A DNA stretch of 34,029 nucleotides from Mucidula mucida (GCA_015501055.1 JADNYV010000368.1:1-34029), one strand, 5' to 3'. Numbered from the stretch's first letter, positions 21,189 through 33,638 are shown. The notes: a model not told the origin generated them from the sequence alone. A program made the numbers and translations.

Positions 21189-21215
21189 CCACATCATGCT
21201 ACTCCATTAACCACC

Positions 21216-23312
21216 ATGGCTCTTCCCGCCATTGCCGTAGCCGCATTTTCTCTTTTCGTGATTAGGACTCTGTTCTGGTCTTTGTCAAGGCGGACTCGTC
21301 CCTTGCCACCTGGGCCTAAAGGACTGCCCCTCGTAGGCAATCTGTTCGACTTTCCAGACGTCGATGCATGGATCGCGTTCAAAGATGCTGGGGAGCAACT
21401 CAGTGGGTACTCTGTCCGCTCGAAATGTGCCGTATACTGATCGCACCCGTAGATTCCGACATTGTATACTATAACGTTGCTGGTCAAGATCTCATCGTCG
21501 TCAATACCATCGACGCAGCCAATGAGTTATTCGTCAAACGCTCTTCGATTTATTCCGACAGGTACTCGTCGTCGAACGTCTTGGCCTTGTCACAAGTTGA
21601 TGTTACCCATACAGGCCGTCCTGCTTCATGGTCAACGCATTGTAAGCGGTTATGATCTTTCCACGGCCATCTTCATCTCTTCTAGGGTCGGATTCACATG
21701 GAACTTTGGGTTCTATAAGTACGGCGAGGAGTGGAAAGGTAAGGCTTCTATTATGAACTTTTCTCACTAAGTACAACCCAACCGAGCAGAGCATCGCAAG
21801 ATGTTCCACAAGTCGCTAGAAGGCCCCATACTCGCGGCTGCGCAACACCCACACATCCTGGGTTCCGCTAGGTACTTGCTCCGCCGCATCAGAGACAAGC
21901 CGGATCGCTTCTTGGACGACGTGCGTTTGTGAGTATTCCAAGTTCCGAACTTGTGATTCTCACCACGGGAGGGTACAGGTACGCTGGTCAGATTATTCTC
22001 CAAATCACATATGGGATCGAAGTCCAGTACAAAACCGATCCCTTCGTCATTCAAGCTGAAAAGGGTATGCATGCTCTCGCTGTGGCGGGGCGCCCTGGAG
22101 CATTCCTGGTTGACACTTGGCCTATCCTCCGATTCGTGCCCTCCTGGGTACCCGGTGCGGGCTTCAAGACTTGGGCGAAGGAAGCAAAGAAGTCAGTGAC
22201 TGCGATGCGCGATGCGCCACTCAAATTTCTGGAAGAGGCTGTGGTTGGTGCCTTTCTTGACGTCTGAGTCGGCCTCTTACTGACTGGTTCGAAGGCCGAC
22301 GGAACTGCGAAGCCATCTGTTGGGTCGAAAATCCTCTCCGAGCTGGAGGAAGCCAATGCTGATACCAAAGAGAATATGCTCGTGCTAGGAAACGTTTTGG
22401 CAACGACTTATGCGGGTACGTGCACCGTATTGTCCTCCTTCTCAAAGTGATCCGTCTTGCCAAACAGCGGGTTCTGATACAGTTAGTGATGCTTCCTCCT
22501 TTATTCGTCGGAGGAAGTACTAATAGTGAAATGGGATAGACTGTTTCGGCTCTTACCACCGCAATCTTAGCCATGATTCAGAACCCGTCCGTCCTGACGA
22601 AGGCGCAGGCCGATATAGATCGCATTGTCGGGCAGGACCGTCTTCCCGATTTTGGTGACCGAAAGGCGCTTCCATACCTTGAGGCGATTGTGAAAGAGGT
22701 CCTCCGGTGGCGACTCGTGACCCCTCTCGGTAAGTGTGTAAGCAATCTCTTCCAGGCTTCAAAACCTCATGCATAAGTAGCTGCACCACACAGAGTAACC
22801 CAGGACGACGAATATCGTGGTTATCATATTCCCAAAGGAGCCGTCATCATTGGTAATGCATGGTTAGTAGTCTCATCATCCGCTTCGCCTTCTTATAAAC
22901 AGCTCACCATAGGGCCATCCTCCATGATAAAGCAGTTTATGGCAACGACGTTGAAACCTTCAATCCAGGCCGTTTCTTGAATGCTGATGGCATTCTCAAT
23001 CCCACTATTCCCCACCCCTCAGTTGCTTTTGGGTTCGGTCGTCGTGTTTGCGTAGGCCAAGACCTTGCGGAAGATAGTATCTGGCTAGCCATTGCATCTA
23101 TGTTCGCAGTATTCAACATAACCAAGGCTGTTGATGCCCAAGGCAGAGTAATCAAACCATCCGGCGAGTATACATCGGGACTGCTGTGGTGAGTGTTTCT
23201 GTGTCTTTCTTCGCACAGTAACGCTCATCGGACTATGTGTGCTAGCCACCCAATCCCGTTCAAGTGCTCGATCATGCCCAGGTCGCGCGAGGCGGAGGCG
23301 TTGATTACCTGA
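21216..23312 (+). CDS. Cytochrome P450 A4 (intact, 509 aa)
   Basis: Twelve exons: 21216-21402, 21453-21561, 21615-21641, 21686-21738, 21790-21928, 21979-22243, 22295-22415, 22468-22481, 22540-22729, 22781-22862, 22913-23188, 23246-23312, total 1530 nt. Apart from exon 1, exon lengths equal those of A3. The protein has an N-terminal helix ([17 protein letters not shown]), PLPPGPKG, an AGSDTT I-helix made from the 14-nt exon 8, EVLR, FNPGRF and [10 protein letters not shown] with Cys442. The acidic or polar residue often seen in FNPxRF is Gly here and in A2. Introns 1-3 are identical to those of A2, introns 4-5 nearly so, and introns 6-11 clearly different. A4 is on the opposite strand from A2, forming an inverted pair. 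Predicted ER monooxygenase; substrate unknown. Confidence 0.92.
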
Positions 23313-24143
23313 GTCAGGCGCACGGGCTCGCTCTAGCATATGTGATGCTTTCGTTCGAATTCAATATTAGATAAGATCTGGTACACTGTTTGAACACGCA
23401 CCTCTGAGTCTACGAGTATCTGAATAAAAAAACTGACTGCCAGCGCCCGCCGAGTCACCACTGCCCATTCCTCACTCCTTTTACCTCGTCTTTTGTCTAG
23501 CCATTTGCTGCATGATAATGTACGGGAATGTCACTCCATCACGGCCATCGAACTAGGACCCATCATTTGTTTCACTATTGTTCACCGCCAATGGTATTCT
23601 TTACTGAGCCACAATTTCAGTCCCTCGCATGTCTTACGACACGCTGAGAAAATAATTGCACTTCATCACCAGCGCCTAACCCGGATAACCCGTAGACGTC
23701 GGATCTCTTTGCCTGTTACCCGCAATGTGTGGCGCATTTTCACTGGAAATCCTCAGATCACTTCAGGATTCAAGGCTCAGGTTTCCGCTTCAAATGTAGC
23801 AGTTTGTCAATGGTCAGTTGCAGAAGTGGCGGAGAGCTGGATGTGTGACGCTTTATGGTGCACATTTAGGTACAACATAGGGAATATGTGCTTACGACTA
23901 CTCTTTCCAGAACAAGTCGAACCTTTGTACTATGCTCCGCCTTGTAGTACAACTGGTAACTGGGATCAGTTCCCTTGAACAACAGTGTTGAATTTGCTTG
24001 GTTTGTTCCCAACTAGGTGTGCATCCTTATACTTCTAGATGTTTTCTTGCCCTTGTTCTATGCTCTTGTTTCTCCTCTTTATAACACAGTAAGAGTGATT
24101 GCTTGAGAATATCCGCTCATTTGTACCTCATGACATCCTGGTG
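23313..24143. other. Intergenic stretch, no gene supported
   Basis: A plus-strand frame of 161 codons at 23493-23978 is open, but its composition (many Cys, His, Trp and Arg, no domain) looks like chance. No splice-linked exons were found, and I see no repeats or RNA genes here. Confidence 0.4.
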
Positions 24144-24455
24144 ATGGCCAAGAAGAATAAAAAGAGAAAGCAGAGACCTTCGATCTCGGAGGGTGAAGCT
24201 CAGGCCTGGATATCCAATATCGCCCGAGAGACGTCTACCCTGACACCCTCCGACTTCAATGTCCTGGCGCAAGAAATTGGACCGTAGGTGTTTTCCTAAT
24301 TCTTATGGATGTTCTGTTAAGTACGCCACAGAGCCAGGACGAGACAAGCCATACAGAATTACTACCAAGAGAGGGCCCAACCATCGGACAGCGTGGGCGG
24401 TCCTGTATTAACTGGGGAGTCATTCCTCACCTGGGCGAAACGTCGCGGGCCGTGA
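24144..24455 (+). CDS. Small spliced basic protein, 87 aa, unrecognised
   Basis: Exon 1 is 24144-24283 and exon 2 is 24332-24455. The 48-nt intron has donor GTAGGT, a CCTAAT branch-type site and acceptor CACAG. Spliced, the frame gives MAKKNKKRKQRPSIS, a nuclear-localisation-like basic start. A helical middle follows (SEGEAQAWISNIARETS and DFNVLAQEIGPARTRQAIQN), then YYQERAQPSDSVGG and a basic end LTWAKRRGP before TGA. The reading is coherent across the junction, which supports a real gene. The DFNVLAQEIG-ARTRQAIQNYY stretch could be a small helix-turn-helix, but I cannot name a family. It sits 290 bp before the DUF6535 gene on the same strand and is separated from it by a stop, so it is not that gene's first exon. 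Confidence 0.55.
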
Positions 24456-24746
24456 CTTCCTAACGCACACTATATCAGATTTCAGCATCTTGAATGCCCT
24501 GTTTTTTCGTGACTCCACACGAAACGATTGAATTACTCTACTTCACCCATTTCACGCTATGATATGATCGATTTACTTACAAGTCAACGGCATACTACTT
24601 ATTATTATACTACTCTCTTTTGTCATTTAATGTGTGATGTCCGAATACACAATGATAAAACAATTGGGTCTCGTACTCGAGGCCGTAGCCTCCATTTTTT
24701 TGTTGACCCGGAGTGAGTGTGGGTGTCGGAGTAAGTATAAGGGTTG

Positions 24747-27700
24747 ATGGTATCTGTCAAGCGTGCGACATTAACAGCTTCCCTCCTCCGTATGCCTACC
24801 GAGCCATCTGCGAATACGCCACGCGCTACGGCAGAGAATAACTCTGCCTCGCACCACCACCACCCCCACTGTTGTCAATGCTTCCATTCCGATAGCTCGA
24901 CAATCAACGAAAACGCGTCTGACTCGGAAGACCCGCCGGTGCTCGTATACCATGGTACTCGACACTCTCATGCGAAGCTGTTCAGAGAGAGACACTCCCA
25001 GAAACGCCCAGCGCTCAATGGTAACGGCTTTCTTGGTCAGTTTGCCGGCAGCGACTAATCTCTGTGTTTAAGATCCTTTTGATTATGAACTGAAATACCC
25101 AGTGGACGAGAAGCACAAGGAGATGTCTGCAACAGGCAGAGTCTGGAAAACGTACATGGACGAGTCTACCAAGTTTGATGTCGACATGGTCGAGAACTGG
25201 AGAGATGGCCTGGACATGCTCCTCGTCTTCGTAAGTCTTCGACATCGTTTATAGAGTCGTGTCGAGTTGATACAGCTGTTCAGGCGGCATTGTTCTCAGG
25301 TGTTGTCACGACATTCGTGGTACAGACTTACCAGAGTCTCAGCGTGGATTACGCGCAAGTCACGGCCTCGTTGATGCTTCGGCTAATCGACATTCAGGTG
25401 TCCATTTCCCAGGGGCATTCTGTAAAGGCTGGCCAGAATCCTGATCCCTCTTCTGCGTTCAAGGCTAAATCATCTGATCTTTGGGTCAATGGACTTTGGT
25501 TTACTAGTCTGGTTTTAAGCCTCACGACGACATTGATTGCGGTCTTGACGAAGCAATGGATCAACGAGTACATGGTCCTACCATCCGGAAATCCACGAGA
25601 CCGAGCTCGTATCCGCCATTTCAGATTTATTGGACTGGAGCAGTGGCACGTACCGCTGATTATCGGCCTCCTTCCCATTCTAATGCACATTGCGCTCGGT
25701 GTTTTCCTCGCTGGACTCGTCATTTTTGTGTGCTCACTGAGCACCGTCATGGCTTCAGCGTTAGGGTGCATGACAGGCGCTGGAGCTCTCGCATATCTTG
25801 TCAGCAATATGCTTCCACTCTTCTATACGAACTGCCCATACAAAACGCCTTTCGCTTCGTATTCGTTCATGGTCGTCAGCTGGGTGCGTCGAAAAACGCA
25901 AGCGGCCATGTCGTCGGCAGTAGCGCATTCTTTGAGAGAGGTGGAACATACGGCGGTGTCGCACAAGACGGGCGAACTCGATGCACTTGCTGTTTCATGG
26001 CTGCACAATACGTCCTCTAATGCTTCCGTCCAGAGCATTGCTGTACAGTCGCTGGGTGGTCTTCCCTTGCAAAGCATCCCAATAATTTCTGGTCCTGACG
26101 GTATCAGCACTCCAGTGTCGGATCCCGATACATGGCGCTGGATGGACTGTGTAAAGGAGAAGGACGAGGACAGACCCGCGGTGATACGCGCTATACGAGC
26201 ACATCACCGCATTGATCAGTCTGCCGACCGTCAGGAACGATTTCAGCGCGCGGCATTACGGTTTGGCAAGTTTACCATGCTTAACCTTGAGGCGAATGAT
26301 TACGACTATATCTACAACGACTCCCCCAAGCGCGCTATCGACATTGTTCGTGACGGCTTTCTTACTACAGCGGATACCGCTCATGATGCTGTGTTTTGGG
26401 GCAAAGCATTCGAGGCTGCATTACAGTTTGGCCCAGATTTCCTGGGCATAGACTCCATACATGGTGGCGGACCCCTGTCATCCCTATGCACCAAGCTTCT
26501 GGAATGTACGGTTCGAGATCATGTTTGCTCTTTATCGAACTGCGAAGGCAAAGATCCGACGCTCTTCTCATTTTCACTAGGAGCTGAGAAACGTCCACTG
26601 GTCATTGACCGGTACGAACTAGAGCAGAACGGAACTTCGACCACGTTGTCGGATGCTTTAATGACGAACATGAGGCCGTCATTCATACGATGGGTCCTAG
26701 ATGTTTGCTTTCCCCGTGTTAACAAGTCTCATCACCTCCCCGACGACGTTCTCCTCATGCTCACATTGCTACAGACTCGCTCTGTTCAGCTCACATCTCT
26801 TCGTAATGAAAAACCGTTGATTCAAAGCTCGACCTCTGCGCTCGAAGATCCATATCTCGACGACGTCCAGTCTTCCATGTCCGAAATCTCATCGACCGGG
26901 GATTCGACCGACTTGCTTTCTATTGCAGAGCAATCCACCTTGTTCGAAGATGTACTAGGGACTGTCAGGTCATACATCATCAACACCGGTGATTGCAGAA
27001 AACACAAGAACATCAACCCTGCCGCAATCTCAGTGTTACAAGTCGTTGTCGCATCTGACGCTTTTGGCACTAGTGTTGTCATGGCGCTCAATTACGAGGC
27101 CGCCATCGTGGAGACTCTTTTCAACGGTCTCAACCGTCGGCTCGAGTTCACTGGGCAGACTGATCGTGATCCTTCTTGGTTGACTCCGTCTCTTTTCCAA
27201 CGGATTTGGCACGTACTAATTGCTTTTATTGAATCCGGGGCAGTACACGAAGGTTGGCGAACTGCAGGCTATGTTCTGAACTACGTCGTGAAGTTTCCGT
27301 CCCAACTTCAGGCAGCTGAAGCCATATTTCGATATCTCGTCGAGCAGGACTGGCTACATGACCTCGGTCTTGCATTTTCCCATCTCCTCACCTCGACCAA
27401 TCCGGAATCCGACAACCTTCCTCGTTTCTGGTGTCCCGGGTACATATATGTTGCAGCGGCGTACGTCGATGGCATCTCCATGTACGCTGATACCTCGGAG
27501 CTGATTGGAAAGGCCAAGACTTACATCGCAGAATCCAAGCCTCGTCTAGCAACCTTGAGCAAGATACTCCTGCTAGCTCATTGCCCAACGCAATACCGGC
27601 TATGGAGATTAGGAGAGATGTTTAAAGGTGATGGCTGGTCAAGTTGCATGGAAGACTTGAGTGCTTTTGTTGCCTGTCCGAGCGCGGCGATCCAGTATGC

Positions 27701-28042
27701 GCGTGTCCCCCGCTTCATCATATCAAACGTTGAAGGAGGCAGCCGCGCTCTTTATCGGCCTTTTGAGGACCTGACATCTCTGGTCAAGACGCTTGCGGCG
27801 GATGTTGAATGTGGCCATTTTACGCCACCGATGTACCCAGAATTGAAGGCTCAGCTGGTATGTCCTACTTGCGGGAATAAATGGTTGCAACTGACTCTCA
27901 TTAAAAGACTACGGCGTATGCTGACACGGAGGCGCAGGTTTCCCCAAGGAAACAAGATCTTTCTACTCTATGCAGCAGACTATTCTTTTCTCAGGCGCGA
28001 CTGTCAGCACCAGAAAGCAATGACCGTGTTAAAGGGTCGTAG
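24747..28042 (+). CDS. DUF6535 domain membrane protein (~1046 aa)
   Basis: Exons: 24747-25020, 25073-25230, 25284-27857, 27908-28042, total 3141 nt. Met 24792 (MPTEPSANTPR) is an alternative start. Residues 1-91 are disordered with a His-rich run. The DUF6535 domain covers about 95-330. It opens with DPFDYELKYP and WKTYMDESTKFD and has predicted membrane helices near 145-165, 214-234, 267-293 and 298-324. The family-typical segments LWFTSLVLSLTTTLIAVLTK and RARIRHFRFIGLEQWHVPLI are present. The remaining ~700 residues are soluble, helical and without a named domain. The large exon stays open to 28349, but a 50-nt intron (GTATGTCC to TTAAAAG) leads to a frame ending at TAG 28042. This avoids overlap with the last exon of the convergent P450 B1. 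The function of DUF6535 is unknown. Confidence 0.85.
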
Positions 28043-28190
28043 TGTTGCGTTCTCGAGTTTGTATTGGATATGTGCACGAGTCGGATTTCGTCAAATACTT
28101 ATGGAGCATGTAAGGTCCCTAAAGACTAGGTTGGGTAAGAGATATCGAAGAATGTTCAGCATCTCTCTGTCCTCGACTCCTATCGCATAT

Positions 28191-30470
28191 TCAAGCCTCC
28201 TCGTGGCGCGCCATCCTAACTCTGACGGGAAGCTGAGAACCTTTGGCTCTGTCAGATTCCATCGTCGGAGTCATGAGGTTGCATGCTTCGCGACGAAAGG
28301 CACTGGCACCACCGTCTTCGGTGAACTCGAATTCGAACTTGCCGACTAGCTCGATCAAGAAGGCATGTAACTCCAGGACGCTAAAGCACAGACATTAAGC
28401 CTGCAAGTACCCGAAGCAAACAGTAAAATACGAACGCAAAGCGCCAGCCGATGCAGGAACGGGAACCTCCGACAAAGGTGAATCTGTCGAGGAGTCAGAC
28501 ACGCAACAGGACAGTGACAAATCGCTCTGACAAGCTTCCGTAGACACCCAAGGAGACAAGGCCCTTCGGAGGATTTTTCCTCAACCAACGATCGGGATTG
28601 AAGACGTGGGCATCATCGCCAAAGATGAGTTTATTCCTGTAGACGCATTTTGGGACATTCGGAGGAGACAAAAGAGAGCGACGAACCTGTTGTAAGCAGC
28701 GATGGACGTGATGATCTTTGTGCCCTTCGGAATGGGTAGCTCGTTCAACACTTCGCCAGTTTCAGTCGTGATGGGGTCGAGTAGCGGAAGAACGTCATTT
28801 TCGAGAGCGACTCTGAATGTGTTGTAAACAATTGGGTGGAAACGAAGAGTCTCCTGCAGAACAAGGTCATTAGTTAATGGTCCATGTAGCTCCGAGTGGC
28901 AGCTAACCTTGATGAAAGCCGTGAGATAAGGCATGTTGTCGAAGTCAGAGGAAGTGTAATCAGAGCCAGTCTTTCCCATGGAGCGTATCTCGGCTCGAAG
29001 TCGAGTTTGAATATCCTGATGTTTGCATAGCTCAAAGAAAGCGAAGGAAAGCGTGTTTGCCGTCGTTTCGTGGCCTGCCAAGATTATCGTACTGAAAAAA
29101 CAAGCTGAGTCGACAAGGCGAATCGAGAAATGAAGCATACTTCATCTGGCCGAGTAGTTCCTTCTCCGTTAGCCTGGCCTTCGGATTCTCCGAGTGGTTG
29201 GCTTTCACTGTAACGCGCCAGATGAGACCCCCGTCATGTAAACAATCCGATACGAACCTAACAAAGACATGACGTCCCGCCGACCTTTGTCTGCTAAAAG
29301 TGCGGCCGTTTTCTCCTCAACCAGAGTCCTCGAAATTTCAGTTGACAGTGTGGTAGCCTCGTCCGCACGAGACAGACGTTTAGATCGGAAGTATTTCAGA
29401 ACGAAGTTCGTCACCGCTAGTGGGATCTCATCTATCAGACCAATGGAGAGTATGGAACCCGGAGTCGGGATACCAAACATGTTGAAGCTATGAAGGTGTT
29501 AAGAATGTCCGTGTAACGACAGAGTCTACGCACAACATATTATTGTAGCTCTCGGCCAAGGCATTTCCCGAGTCGTCGACAGCGCCAAACTGATAATCGA
29601 ATGCGGCTGTGGATAGGATGAGTTGCAGTCCAACCTGAATAGGCTGTGGCCGCCACTTGCCTTCGCCAATTGCATCTAAAGTGGCACGCGACACCCACCG
29701 CGGGATGGACACAACAGTCGTCTGTTTCTCATCGGTGGCAATCATGTCCTCCCACTTCTGAGCCACCTGACAACAGAAATGAGAATCATTTCTCAAAGAA
29801 AGCCTCCTATCATTACCTTTCCGACTGAACTAAAGAAGATAGGCAAGTACGCCCGAGATTCAGGGCCACCAAAGCCAGGTAGCATGATCTTGCGTGCACG
29901 CCGATGGTCGTCGCCTAAATTGGATTCGTCAACGAGAGACGCGTCTCTCCGCCCAACATTACTCACCTTCGACATTCGTTAACCCAGAACCAAAAAGTGA
30001 TCTGAAGATAGATTGACGACCGGCAGGCTTAGTGAACCTATAGCTGGCCGTGTGATAGACATATTGCATGGCCTTGGGATCGCTGATCATGAGGCGGCTT
30101 TCCTAAGGAAAAGTATGAAGAGAAACGTATAGAAAAGTGTCAGGATTTACCCCAAGCGGCGCCGTGACGCGTATGACACCGCCGTATTCCGCTTGCCAGC
30201 GGAAATCGGCCTAGACAGAGTGAGTACAAGAAAAGGAGGAACAGAGCTGATAGTACCTCGGCAGCAGGACAGTCCATTAGTTCGAGCCAATTTCCTGTTA
30301 GACGTGTCAGTAACTGCACGTTATGTATGAGTCCATCTAAACTAACCATACAGCCAAGAGGCTGCGGGAGGACCTTGAACACGCGAAATAGAGATGCGCC
30401 GCTGGAACCTCCTGTAAATGAGATAAAGCACAGCAGCGGAAGCAACAGCATAGATAAGCGGATAGAGCAT
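28191..30470 (-). CDS. Cytochrome P450 B1 (intact, 541 aa)
   Basis: Fourteen exons: 30470-30347, 30294-30257, 30210-30151, 30102-29967, 29914-29817, 29766-29661, 29606-29534, 29487-29258, 29207-29141, 29091-28908, 28853-28687, 28636-28532, 28483-28436, 28380-28191, total 1626 nt. The start gives a membrane helix (MLYPLIYAVASAAVLYLIYR) and GPPAASWLYG. Later come AGHETT (316-321), ETLR (373-376), the strand region LPIPKGTKIITSIAAYNRNK, FNPDRWL, and the heme loop FTFVGGSRSCIGWRFA with Cys473. Intron 6 uses a GC donor (G|GCAAGT) where the tandem copy B2 has GT. The family is distinct from the A genes in motifs and exon structure. It is convergent with the DUF6535 gene, 148 bp apart. Predicted ER monooxygenase; substrate unknown. 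Confidence 0.9.
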
Positions 30471-30515
30471 GTCAAAGGTGGCTGAACAACCTGGGGAACG
30501 AATTTCCACGTCCAG

Positions 30516-30523
30516 TTTTATAA
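30516..30523 (-). promoter_or_regulatory. TATA box of P450 B1
   Basis: TTATAAAA on the minus strand lies 46 nt before the B1 ATG and is followed by CTGGACG. The B2 copy has TTTATAACAGGACG in the same place. Confidence 0.5.
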
Positions 30524-31366
30524 CTTTCGCCAGGCCGACCCATCACGGATGATGTTAGTGCTCGTTAGCACATATGCATCGTCCCCCATAACGGCAGGCG
30601 ACGGCATGTCCTTGTGACGTCCTTGCGAGGACGACGAGACTCATGCGCAGATTGTCATCGACATCATTCGAAGAATATCTCCTTCCCAGGGCTGTCAGCG
30701 TGTACGAGAACACGGAGTTTCATACGAAGAGTCTTACGTTCGAGGAGATAGGAGGGTTAAGACGCATTTATTGTCGATATACGTGGCAAATGTAGACAAG
30801 TTCCATAACACCTGCTAGATAACCTGGAATTCTTGACTATTACGGACGCGTTTCTGGATGTCCGCAAGGTGTAGGACCGGACTTGAGTATGACCCGCTCT
30901 TCCATTCGCTCCTTCGATGGTTTCGGACTTCGTAGTAATAAGGGGTACGCGACTCGTCGCGTAACTAGGAGCGTTAAACGTGACAGTAAGAAGTCAAGCA
31001 ATAATTGCCTTTTATGTCAGAGTCAAGATCGGATAATCAAATCAAGTTTAAATCAAGCTCAACGAAACAGAGCGTGAGCGGGACGACGTCTATGCCTCTA
31101 GTACGAGACAAGGAAGACTCATATCATAGAGGTGAGCAGAGTTGCATAGTAGGCAGGGAACGAAATTTCGCACGATCCCGGCCGGGCTCGGACAGGGCTG
31201 CTGCAAGTTATTCCGCACCGAAGGATGAGTAGAACAAGCTTGTTCAGAAAGACGTAAGTCCATTCAGCAGATAAGTAGTACAAGTAAAAAGTGGCCAACG
31301 AGTCTCTAAACTAATCGTGCACTAATTATCGGTTCCAAGCCTTTGCGAACACTAATACTTCAATAT
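30524..31366. other. Spacer between tandem P450s, degenerate copy of the B2 upstream region
   Basis: No gene is supported. On the minus strand, CGTAAGACTCTTCGTATGAA, CGTCCTCGCAAGGACG and CATGCCG, plus a distal AAAAGGCAAT-CTTGACTTC block, match the upstream DNA of B2 (33640-33990). The order is the same, with extra sequence in between. This shows the tandem duplication unit includes about 0.5 kb of promoter DNA. Confidence 0.5.
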
Positions 31367-33638
31367 TCAAGCCTTGTCGCTGGGAGCCATCCTAATTCTG
31401 ACCGGAAGCTGAGAACCTGTCGCTCTGGTCGACTCCAACGTCGGCACCATGAGATTATTACACGCTTCCCGACGGAGATCGTCGACAGTGCCCGCAAATT
31501 CGAACTCGAACTTGCTGAAGAGTTCGACCACGAAGGCCTGCAACTCCAGGACGCTAGTAGTTGCACCTGTCAGTATCGGCAAGATAAAGACAAACGAAAC
31601 GCGCACGCAAAGCGCCAGCCCAGACAAGCACGAGCACCTCCTATGAATGTGAACCTAGCCAGTAATGAGATGCCACGACTACAACAGTAATGGGTCTCCT
31701 CACAGATTGCCGTACACGCCGAGAGGAACTGAGTTCTTCGGAAGATCGTTCCTCAACCAACGGTCAGGATTAAAGACATGAGCATCATCACCGAAGATAG
31801 TCTTATGCCTTCACAGAAAGTCGGTGCATGGCACAATACAGGGAAATCTCCGCGTACCGATTATAAGCAGCAATAGAAGTGATGATCTTCGTGCCCTTCG
31901 GGATAGGTAGTTCAGTCAATACTTCACCCGTCTCGGTTGTGATTGGGTCAAGCAGCGGAAGAACTTCGTCCCCTATAGCAACTCTACCCGTATTATAGAC
32001 GATTGGGTGGAAACGGAGAACCTCCTACAGAGCGACATCGTTAGCTGACGGTTCACGTAGAGGCGGAGGGAATCAAACCTTGACGACAGCGGTGAGATAG
32101 GGCATATTGTCAAAATCAGCAGCAGTAAAGTCGGCTCCTGTCTTTCCCATGGAGCGTACTTCAGTTCGAATACGACGTTGAAACTCCGGTTGCTTGCACA
32201 GTTCGTAAGTGGCGAAAGATAGGGTGTTTGCCGTTGTCTCGTGACCGGCTAAGATTATGGTGCTAGAAGAGCTGGGGTGAGCCGACGGCGCGGACGTAGG
32301 CATGATACACACTTCATCTGCGCAATCAGTTCCTTCTCCTCTAGTCTGGTCTTGGGATTTTCAGAATGATTTGCTTTGACTAGCATTTAACAAATGAGCA
32401 GCAAAGCATAAGAAAGATTACTAAGAAGCACAAACCCAATAGAGACATGACGTCCCGCCGCCCCTTGTCAGCCAGAAGTTCCGCCGTCTTCTGCTCAACA
32501 AGCGTCTTTGAAACTTCAGTCGAGAGCTCTCCAGCCCCACGTGCAAGAGCCATGCGTCGAGGTGGCAGATACTTGAGAATAAACCCAACAACCGCCATTG
32601 GAATCTGTTCCATGATACCAACGGACAAAATAGAACTCTTGGTTGGTAGACCATGCATGTTGAACCTAAAAAATCATCAGTGACATCCAAACGGCACGAG
32701 GATACACGCACATCAGATTATTATACTTCTCCGCCAAGGCATTTTGCGAATCATCAAGAGCACCAAACTCATAATCAAAAGCGGCTGTCGACAGCATTAG
32801 TCGCGTTCGAGGGAATGGGACTTGGATTGACCTTCCCCAATAGCATCTAGAGTCGCACGTGCTACCCACCATGGCAGGGATACAACAGTTGTCTGACTGG
32901 CATCGGCAGCGATCAAATCCTGCCACTTCCGCGTCACCTGATGTTCAATGTTAGGTCTTGTGCTGTCTCAAGATAACAATCGTTTACCTTCCAGCAGCAC
33001 CGAAGAAGATTGGCAAGTAAGTACGGGCTTCGGGGGCACCAAAGCCAGGCATCATGATCTTCCGCGCGCGCCTGTGGTCAGCGCCTAAATTTGATTGTTT
33101 GTCAATCACTGAGACCTTCGCGCTCGATATCACTGACCTTCCACAGTCGACAACCCAGGCCCAACAAGTGCGCGGGTGATCAACCGACGACCTGAAGGCT
33201 TGTTGAAGCTGTAGCTCGCCGTTTGATAGATGTATTGCATGGCCTTGGGATCCGAAATCATCAGACGGTCTTCCTGAAGCAAAGCGTGAGAGGACGAAAA
33301 TGAAAGACGGGGAGAATGTACTCCAAGCGGCGCTTTCACGCGTACGACGTTGCCGTATTCTGAAAACCAGCGGAAATCGGTCTGAACAACATTGAACATA
33401 AGGAAGTGTAAAACGGGATAGATGGTACCTCAGCAGCGGGAGCGTCCAGCAGTTCAATCCAGTTTCCTTAGTAGCCTGTTAGCAGCTGAAACATCTATGA
33501 ATGAGTGGACTGCGACAAACCATACAACCAAGAGGCGGCAGGCGGCCCTCTGATATGCGAAATAGAGAAGCGTCGTGAAAACCGCCTGTAGAGCAGGTAC
33601 AGTAACGCAACTGTAGCAGCGACCAATGAATAGAGCAT
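31367..33638 (-). pseudogene. Cytochrome P450 B2, tandem copy with 1-nt deletion
   Basis: This is a homologue of B1 with the same exon order. It has an N-terminal helix (MLYSLVAATVALLYLLYR), GPPAASWLYG, LMISDPKAMQYIYQ, ADHRRARKIMMPGF, AGHETT, EVLR, LPIPKGTKIITSIAAYNRHK and the heme loop FTFIGGARACLGWRFA. At about 32989-32991 the exon ends GGAAG before GTAAAC, whereas B1 has GGAAAG. The missing A shifts the frame, so the next exon would hit TGA at once. I found no alternative acceptor that restores it. All other exons are open and the heme Cys is kept. Either this is a very young pseudogene or one base was lost in sequencing, which a 3-nt A run makes possible. Its intron 6 has a GT donor, unlike B1. 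Confidence 0.8.

Noticed and set aside
23493..23978. 161-codon plus-strand frame as a gene
   Set aside because: No domain, odd composition, no flanking exons and no clear promoter; treated as chance.
2548..33638. Complete secondary-metabolite biosynthetic cluster
   Set aside because: No terpene cyclase, PKS, NRPS, prenyltransferase, transporter or pathway regulator is visible; only P450 paralogues are present.
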